The translations under genes were made by a program, and so were the position numbers. DNA of 64,000 bases from Ectocarpus siliculosus. Lineage: Eukaryota; Sar; Phaeophyceae; Ectocarpales; Ectocarpaceae. The stretch is from positions 4,811,705 to 4,875,704 of the forward strand of contig FN649741.1 of NCBI GenBank assembly GCA_000310025.1, in the 5' to 3' direction. Positions 56,481 to 64,000 of this stretch are shown one piece after another. Under the pieces are notes generated by a model. It saw only the letters and a program-made list of their open reading frames with translations, did no database searches and was not told where the DNA came from. Numbering within the stretch: position 1 is the stretch's first letter; each line of letters starts with the position of its first letter.

Positions 56481-59474
56481 AGGGACAGACAGAGTGCCTA
56501 CCGTGTGTACAAGGGAAGACAGTGTGTATGTAGACGTTGCATTTCGTGTTTCCCGAGGATCGGATGTATGTGTTGCTTTTTATTGCGTACCCGCGTCCAT
56601 CACGACCATTATTGCGTAGTGTGTCGGCTAATTAAGGTCCTTCCCGTTCGTGGTGTCAGCACACGCGCAACACGCGACTAAAATAAAAATAAAAAGCTTG
56701 GGACTAGCAACGCCGACGATATTCGTCGGCTTGCTTTCAACAATGCTACTAAACAGACAGGTACGACGTTATAGTACTACTACTGTAGTTTACACCCAGC
56801 AGCAGGAGAGACATAATCTTGAAAATGAAATCTTGAAATATATTTGCCCTTGCTGCAACACTTACTATTACTACTTGGAGATTCGAAAGGAGAGAGATCA
56901 CACCGACCAGCGAAAAAAGTGACAGCATTCAATCTTGAAAGTCGACGCGGATGTCATGTCGTGACTCCTGCTTTCGTTTCATGTCTCATGTGCCAGAAGC
57001 CTCGACCGAGGAATCAATCATATATATGCACATATAGATACGAAAAAGTCGGCCGTGGACTTGCTCGGCATGTACAGTGTTGGTAGTCAAAATAAATATA
57101 CTCCGTATATATATGTATCAGTTCATCACGCAAGGCGGCGGTGGATCTCCTTCTTCTTCTTCTTCTCTCTTGATCGCGATTTTTGGTTTTCAAAGAATGA
57201 ATGGATGGATGGGGGTGCTTGTGCGCAGGCATTGAGAGTGGCCATAGACAATGGTGTGTGACGATGTAATTTTTGCAGCAGGGAGAAAGACAAGCATGTG
57301 ACAGTGTGTGGAGCGAAGAGAGAGGTGGAGTGTTAGAGGGTCGACGGAAAATCATCTTCACTATAGTTTTTGGTCAACCAATCTGATATATCTGATGACA
57401 GGGATCGTCGGAAGTCCTAGGTTCAAAAGAGCGAAGCTTCGCTCTTTATTGTCATCTTCCATAGGTTTGTACGAATACAAATCCGCACCAGGCAGCAAAC
57501 ATCACGAGTTTGTACGAATACAAATCCGCACCAGGCGGCAGTACAACAATGCACTCGGTGAACAGAGGAGATGGGAGTTGGTGTATATATTCCCCCGCTT
57601 TGCATTGACACAGATATGCGCACAGCAGCCGCATCGTCGCCCCACCCCACGATCCAGCCACGATCCATCCATCTACGGTCATGTTTTGAACCAACCGCGA
57701 GAAAGTGGTTCGGCGCCAAAAAGCCATTCGCCCGAGCCGAATGTACACACCTGCTATCAGATCATTCATCCTCTATTAGTTCTGCTTTCTTGGCCGTTGA
57801 TGTTGCTTCCGCAGACAACGCGCGACCGCAGAGCAAATACACTAAAGATACCACAGCAGGGCGCGCGCTGGGTGCTCGGGGACGGGCTGGGGCGGGCGAA
57901 AAGCGACTGGCAGCAGCGAAAGTGGGAGAGAGGAGACGAGCCAAGAACCAACCAGGACTCATACTTGGCAGCAAGCTCCAACCAGGTGGGATGTGTGTGG
58001 GTTACACACTCTAGAACACACGCGAGATAATTAGTGTTCCCTTTCTTCTCAGCAGCAGCGGAGATCGCGCGTTAGGCGAAGTTCGTGGCGGCGGTTCGCC
58101 TGATTGACCAACTACTCGCTCGCTCGTCCCCGCTTGTCCCCCTCGAGGCAGCAGCGCGCCACACCTATACAGCCGTCCGTACGAAGACGGAGACACCAGG
58201 TATTTGGTCGTACCACAGCGCTTGCTCGTATTTCAAAGTTAAAAATTCAGTTTTTCCTGTATGTAATCGCCCTTGCACATTATGTAGATGGTTGCTGTGC
58301 AACACGGGATCGCGCGGGCGGCGTGGAAACGACAGCACGTGTGGCCTCCCTGATGAGCCCTCCCTCTCGTTTTGGCGACAGAGACAGAGACAGAGAGGTC
58401 AGGAAGCTTCGATTCTCGTGTAGCGCAACAGCAGGAATGACGACAGCAAGATGTTGATTATTTTTTCTCCCGCTACAAGTAGCTGTCTCCCGCACACGGC
58501 GCACACGGCGTTGAATGTACATGTGTAGCCACCACATGTGGGCCTTCAGGGCGCTTGTGGCAGTGGCGTGCCAGAGAGTGTCCTCCCTGCATCCCCCGGC
58601 CCGCACCAGGGGGATCGAGTGTGAATTGTGGTCAAACACTGCTTTGGTGCAATGCAATATGTATGTACAACCTGTTAAAACGATGTATTGTTTCTCGTTA
58701 CCTTCAACCCAGCAAGTCCCGCGGACTGGTTCCTGACCTGGTGCACGATGTTTTTTTTTTTAGTCATGTCGGCGGTTTGGCAGGCAAAGAGACCTGATGA
58801 AAACGTCTCCCTTTCCATGCGTAGTCTGCGGCATCATGGCATGTACAGCAGCAGAATGTACGGAGAGCGCATGTATCCTGCAGGCAACCCCCCCGCCCTC
58901 CGCACTAGAAAGATACAGGAGGGTCTGCTGAATGGTGTCTACAGCGATACCATACCATGGAATGTTGCACGTATTCCAGAAAGGCCGATCGTATGTATCG
59001 ACCACAAAGTCAAGCGCGCACGTTTTAGTGTGTACACATAGGGCGCGAAAGCTTGTCTTTGGTCAGTCTCCGAGTTGCTGTCATCATGCAGTTCTGCCCG
59101 CCTATGTATGTCATTGTCGTAGATGGCGACGCCTCGCTGGGTGGTTGTCCTAGGTTATAGACGGATTTGTTTCGTGTCGCAATAGTGCAGTAGGGTGACG
59201 GCGGGGGACCTGAAAAAACGGAAGGCTTGTCAACTTGGGCGCAGTTGACCATTTTTGGAGGCATTGTGGTCATACATGTACTGAAATAACAAAAGGGCGG
59301 ATAGATCAACTTGGATAGATACAAGATAGCTCTTACCACACTGTCTTCCTGAGCCTGTTTCTACCGGGGAGGTATCGCTGAATGCTGCTCGGGAAATCGT
59401 CGAAATACAGGTAGCTTCCGCTGACGCTATGGGTTCATAACTCATCTACCTTAGACTCTCTTTTCTTTACAATA
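56481..59474. other. Spacer with short repeats, no supported gene
   Basis: Contains a perfect 22-base palindrome (57426-57447), a 29 bp direct repeat (57465-57493 and 57508-57536) and GCCGACGA-TAT-TCGTCGGC (about 56712). A 240-codon ORF (57308-58030) and overlapping ORFs in other frames lack recognisable domains. Confidence 0.4.
57465..57536. repeat. 29 bp direct repeat
   Basis: GTTTGTACGAATACAAATCC and the following GCACCAGGC occur identically at 57465-57493 and 57508-57536, with an unrelated 14-base spacer. Confidence 0.9.
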
Positions 59475-60879
59475 CAGTCGACCCCGCTTTAAAGACGCAT
59501 ATCGTTTTTTTTTTTCAAAGCGGGGAACCGACTTTAATATTCCGGGGACGATAACTCACCACCCCCGGGGTCAATGGAGGTGTACCGTACGTCAAAAGAC
59601 GCCCCGTTGCAGCAGGGATACATAGCACGAAACGAGAACACCGTACACTCGGGGGTCACATCGTGGCAGGGGGGGTGAAAGTCGAATGTACTATATAACC
59701 GAGTTTGAAGTTGCTGCACCACTAGCAGTCACACACAACCTCCCGCAATACACTGCTGAGAGGTGGGTAGTGTTGCATGGCAACGTTTTGCTACGACAGC
59801 GTGGTCTCTATGCATTGTTATTGTTATGTTGTCGTTGTCCTCAGGTTGAAAATCTTGCCGACAGCTTTGTCATGCCGCACAAGTCTCAAGCACGGAACAC
59901 GTGCTATGCCACACGCTACCTACCCGACAGGGACAAACATAAACCAGAAATTATCGGGTAAGACAGACAGCACCAGAAACAAAAACAAGACAAACTCGAA
60001 AGAAGAAACAGATTCCATCGCTTTACGCGCCCCTCCCCAAGAAACTGCCCCCTCCACATGTCGCCAAGCGTGGCCTGCACCTCATCCCCCCCCTTCGCTC
60101 TTCGCTTGACTTGAGTTTCATGGGTAAACGAATGCACAGCAGTCCTCGAAAGAAGGTATTATAGTGTTTCGCTGTCCTTCCCCTTCGCGTTAAAAAAAGG
60201 AGCGGCAGTCCTCGAGACGAGAGCGGATGTCGACCTCTGTAAGCGACGTTGTCATGCACGACCCTGGCCTACCGTCGCCGTCTTCCTCATCACTGGACAC
60301 ATCGTCATCGAGGTCTATCTATGTTGTCAAGGTCCTCCTCCTCTACACCCCGCAGCTCAATTTCTATCTCTTCCTCCAACACCTCTGGTCCATCCTCTAC
60401 ACGACGCCACGCTCTTCACTGCCTCACGGACTTGAACCTCAATGTCTTCAGCTGTTATCTTCTGGCAATCGGTGCACTCTCTCTGCTGCCCGTAGCCCTC
60501 CGCTCCGATGCCCCGACCACAAAACGCGTGCATGGATCGCCCGCAAGGGCACAGGTGAACCCCTGACACAAGTTGAGACTTCATCGTGCACGTTGGTTCG
60601 CCACATACTGTCAAGCCGGCGGTGGACGAGCCGCCAGCACACGAGAAGAATCTCTCCATACCCACACGAAGTAGTAGCGCCAGCAGCAGCGGACAGCTTT
60701 CTGTGCTGTCTACACGGGCGTGCTGGTGTGCTGTACCATGAATTTTGGGGGGGGGGGCGCTGTAAAAATTACACCCCCTTCTATGTTATATGTCTGCGGG
60801 GCACCCTGGTTCAGATTTGTTTTCCGTCTTTATCGCGGGGAGTTGACTTAAGCGAGCGTCTTTGAAGCGGGGACGGCTG
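59475..60879. mobile_element. pogo/Tigger-like DNA transposon (Tc1/mariner superfamily)
   Basis: The left end CAGTCGACCCCGCTTTAAAG is the near inverse complement of the right end, which reads CTTTGAAGCGGGGACGGCTG. Both ends are flanked by TA (59473-59474 and 60880-60881). Each end also has a second internal copy of the motif (59517-59533 and about 60834-60850), an arrangement known in pogo-like elements. The length of 1,405 bp and absence of a DDE transposase ORF indicate a deletion derivative or non-autonomous element. Confidence 0.75.
60357..60665 (-). pseudogene. Cys/His-rich zinc-finger-like ORF inside the pogo-like element
   Basis: A 102-codon minus-strand ORF contains regularly spaced Cys and His: CGEPTC, then HLCPCGRSMHAFCGRG, then ECTDCQ. 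This suits a zinc-binding module. Its position inside the transposon suggests a remnant of an element-encoded protein such as the C-terminal zinc finger of a transposase. No catalytic core accompanies it. The start codon is arbitrary and the fragment may not be expressed. Confidence 0.45.
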
Positions 60880-60881
60880 TA

Positions 60882-61740
60882 TGTAGACTTCGTTGTGTCA
60901 TTCATGCATATGTACTTGTATTAACAGAAAAATAAAAAGAGCGGTGACTTTGACGGTATGCACACGATGGTAGTAGTTGCCGCAAGGCGCGGCTACAACA
61001 GCAGTAAACCGAAAAAAAACTCTCGTCATTCATCCCTGTCTTGTGCCTCGCAACTTCCAGCTCCTTCTTGGCATGCCTTTCCCTTGTTCCTTGTTTCTGT
61101 TTTTATCTACGTTGGGAGCGATGCTGTGCACGCGCCGTTGGTTGCGCGGTACGCACGCATGTTTTTGGGTGGATGCCGTGTGCCCATTCCATGTACAACT
61201 TGAATTCAAGTACATACTTGTGGACCGGAGACCAGAACCCAGCACCGCGCCATGTACCCACGGCGGTGAAACCCCAACGAAAGGAAAAAATCGCGGCGCA
61301 AATTTCATATACGTGCGGTACTACCGCTCTACAACAGCACTGGTGTAACGCCTTGTGACATGGCGGCGAAACCGTTTCGCCAAGAAAATGTCCAGGATAG
61401 GTACGTAAGTGATTGTACTCGAACTACGAGATGCCACTGCTGGAATGCCTACCCAGGCAGTACAGTATTCGTGGCAGAACGCAACCTGATGCGATTTCCC
61501 CGAAATGTGCGATAGACGACTCCGCGACCCCTGAGAGCTTTGGATCGGGTTGCACCGCACCCTGCGCTTCGACCTAGTCCGTCGCTCAAACATGTGCGAT
61601 GCACGTTACGGCAATCCAAAAAACTCCTCGCCATTACACATGCATATTCTGATCGAAAATCCCGTTTCTCGTCTCCGGCCTCGGCACCTCGGCAGTCTCT
61701 CGGGGCCGCACGGCCAAGACGGTACGTACGGTATCAGGGG
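60882..61740. other. Spacer and presumed promoter of the NB-ARC gene
   Basis: No supported coding segment. The predicted promoter and leader of the downstream NB-ARC gene lie here. Upstream in-frame codons extend the first exon's ORF to 61540, so a more upstream start or an extra 5' exon cannot be excluded. Confidence 0.4.
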
Positions 61741-64000
61741 ATGGTTCCTTCGCTATTTGACGGCGCGGGCCACGAACATGTCGACGCGGCTCAACGCAGC
61801 GGCGCCGGCGGTGCGGATGTGCGGGACCTAGCCGCCGACTCGCAGAAGCTCGCCATGGCGATGGCCTCCAAGACCCCGGACGCGCAGTACACGGTGCAGC
61901 GGCTCCTGACGGACCACTCACCCGCCGTGAAGGGGATACACGAGTCGCTGCTCGCCATCACCGCAACGATCGACCTCGAGGTGAAGACGAGGAGGGAGGA
62001 GCTGCTGGCCCTGGCGAAGATGTGCACCCTCGTAGCGGCGGCGTCCGTCGTGGTCGTCTCCCAAGAGCACGAGCAGGAACGCGAACGGCGCCAACAACAA
62101 CGACAACGCGAGCAGCAGCGGCATGGGCCGAGCGGGAAGGGGACAACGAGGAGCGCGACCCGCGGCCCCGACAACAACGGCGGCGGCGGCGGCGGCGGTG
62201 GCAGCGAAAGGATAATGCGGTTGCTGGACGTCGGGCCGTTGCGGGAGTGCGTCGAGGCGTTGGGGTTCTTGGTGGGGAGGAAGGATGCAAGACGACGAAC
62301 CCTGCTGCGGAGGTCAGGCAGCAGCAGCATCAAGGACGAGATCGCTGACCTCAACGGCCGCGTGCTTGACGCCGCGAGAGAGATGGGCCTTGCGGGGATC
62401 TTGGCCGTGTTCAAGGGCGTCTTGGTGAGTTTTTTTGTTTTCTTTTGTTTTTCGTGAGGCAACTCAAGGTGGGCAGCTGTTCTTGGGAAATGTAGCAGAC
62501 GTGCAATCAAAGACAGACTACCGGTTCTTTTCTGCAGCGGGTACAATAGAGATGTAGGCGTTTGGTGTTTACGAAAGTACAAGTATTTCGATAGACTATC
62601 GGAACACAACCCCCCATTTGGACGGATGACAAGCAGCAGCTCATGGCAAGGGCCACCCTCTCGTACCCATGCACACGAGGGGAGAATCCGCCGGCCTAGC
62701 GTTGGTATCCGGTCGTCTCCATACGGTTGTGAAGCACATGGGACAGATCGATTGCACGCGCAGTCTATGCGCACCAGAAGTGGGTCCCAGGTGCTTGGAG
62801 ATCCTCCATGCCTGCATGCAGGCAAACTTGCCTCGTTGCTTCCTTACCGTTCTGTGTCAGCGGTACTTTCTTACTGCATGTCCTCCTTGCGTCTACCCAC
62901 GCGAAGACGTTTGCATCACGCCCCCCTCGCTCCGCTGCCTTTTTAACTGTCTTGCTCTACCTGTGGGTCAACGTACATTTTTTTTTTGCCAGGAGGACAC
63001 CGGCGGAGGGTACGGGAGCAGCCCGGGCGGCATTGGCGACGTCCTGACCCAGCAGGAGGTCGACCTGGCGCGTCAGCCGAAGAGATCCCCTCCAAGAGCT
63101 CGAGTCCCATCCTTGCTCCCCCGCCGCGAGAGCTGGCACGTGAGGCGCGAGCTGGTCATCGGCACGGTGCTCCGAAGCCTCCTCTCCGCTCCCGGGGGCA
63201 GCAATAGCCGCGGCGGCAGGAGCAGCAGCAGCGGGGACGGCTACACCGCGGGCGGCGGCGGGCGGGCGGGAGGCGGGGGGAGGGAGGCGGGGCCCCGGGT
63301 GGTGGGTCTTGTGGGAGAGAGCGGGACCGGGAAGACCGCGACAGCGGCGGAGATCGTGCGTGGGCCCGAGGTGCTGGAGTACTTCTCCGACGGCGTGGTC
63401 TGGCTGCCCGTCAACGAGGGCGACGGCGACCGAGACCGCCTCCCGTCCCTGATGAAAAGGCTGGCGAGGATTATGTACGAGGAGGTCGGCATCAAGCACG
63501 GCTTTGGCGCCCCCCCCGTGGGCGGCGCCGGCGCTGGCGCCAGCTCCGATGACCCCTGGGGAGGACCCCGTCATGGCGGCGGGAGCGGGAGCGGTGCTGC
63601 GGACGACGGCGGCGGCGGTGGAGCGGCCTACGTCAAGGCCCTCGTGGAAGGCGGTGGTCAGCAGCAGAGGCAGGCCGCCGTCGCCGACGCCGCCGGCCAC
63701 GGCGGGGCGCGCCAGCGGCGGCCGCTACGGTGCCTGGTCGCCGTGGACAACGTGTGCGAGGCCGAGGTGGTCGCGACGCTCGCGGACACCGGCGTGTGGG
63801 TCCTGCTGACCACCCGCGACGGGGACGTGATCCGCAGGGTCGGGGGCAAGCCGGTGGTGACCGGCCGGCTTCTCGAGACGGATGCCGACTGGGTGCTGAG
63901 GAGGGCGTCGGAGCTGCCGGGCGACGAGCCCCCGCCCGCCGGGGCGAGGGAACTCATCGAGCTTTGCGGCCGGACGGTGCTGGACCTGGCGTTTGTAGGG
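61741..64000 (+). CDS. NB-ARC NTPase (NLR / NB-ARC-TPR type), 5' part, runs off window
   Basis: Exon 1 (61741-62424, donor GTGAGT) and exon 2 (62993 to beyond 64000, acceptor TTTTTTTTTGCCAG) join in phase; 564 residues are visible. Exon 1 is a mainly helical N-terminal domain with an acidic/Gln-rich and Gly-rich linker. Exon 2 holds the nucleotide-binding domain: P-loop GLVGESGTGKT (about residues 333-343), a hydrophobic/acidic Walker B CLVAVDN (475-481), a sensor-like VLLTTRD (498-504), and ELIELCGRTVLDLAFVG at the edge, the position of the GLPL motif of the ARC subdomain. Such STAND NTPases switch between ADP and ATP states and act in immune signalling in plants and animals. Brown algae are known to have families with TPR repeats behind the NB-ARC. 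Repeats, stop codon and later exons are outside the window. The start at 61741 is the best in-frame ATG but unproven. Confidence 0.85.

Noticed and set aside
57308-58030. 240-codon plus-strand ORF
   Set aside because: Crosses the palindrome and the 29 bp direct repeat, is overlapped by ORFs in all frames, and has no recognisable domain.

Overview
The window reads as nuclear DNA of a complex eukaryote. It holds intron-rich protein genes with GT-AG introns, GC-rich coding exons full of Ala/Gly/Gln/Pro homopolymers, long repeat-rich spacers, interstitial TTAGGG telomere-type repeats, and one run of 99 N. An NB-ARC gene, together with the other gene features, makes a stramenopile, most likely a brown alga of the Ectocarpus type, the best guess. 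That assignment is inference: no organelle or rRNA marker is present. Bacterial-style features (operons, ribosome binding sites, CRISPR) are absent. Most genes were assembled here exon by exon, using conserved motifs, splice sites and agreement of reading phase across introns.

Layout: (1) 452-3472 (+), the C-terminal five exons of a major facilitator superfamily transporter whose 5' end lies outside the window. (2) 3.5-10.9 kb, spacer with a TA-flanked inverted-repeat element (3999-4210), two relatives of it (8.8-9.05 and 9.6-9.74 kb), a tRNA-headed SINE-like element (6.16-6.48 kb), and a weakly supported gene (6.95-8.68 kb). (3) 10937-17249 (+), an ataxin-10 homologue in seven exons. (4) 17.25-22.47 kb, spacer without a supported gene. 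(5) 32889-22473 (-), a WD40-repeat protein of about 1,800 residues with a very long low-complexity C-terminal half; the assembly gap lies in one of its introns and probably hides a short exon. (6) 33422-40097 (+), a Gln/Gly-rich WW-domain protein with a signal-peptide-like start, divergent from the WD40 gene across 532 bp. (7) 41574-51177 (+), a complete XPC/RAD4 nucleotide-excision-repair gene in twelve exons. (8) 51.2-61.7 kb, a repeat-rich tract with an imperfect 1.1 kb duplication, a telomere-repeat insertion present in only one of the two copies, and a pogo/Tigger-like transposon (59475-60879) carrying a Cys/His-rich ORF. (9) 61741 to the window end (+), the 5' part of an NB-ARC NTPase gene of the NLR / NB-ARC-TPR type, a candidate immune receptor.

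The genes do not form one pathway. Two are housekeeping (XPC/RAD4 lesion recognition, ataxin-10), one is a transporter, and two are large low-complexity proteins. The most interesting parts are the NB-ARC receptor at the right edge next to a repeat-rich tract, the dispersed repeat whose C-rich tail sits at intron 3' ends, and the telomere-repeat insertion for which the duplication supplies an 'empty site' inside the same window.
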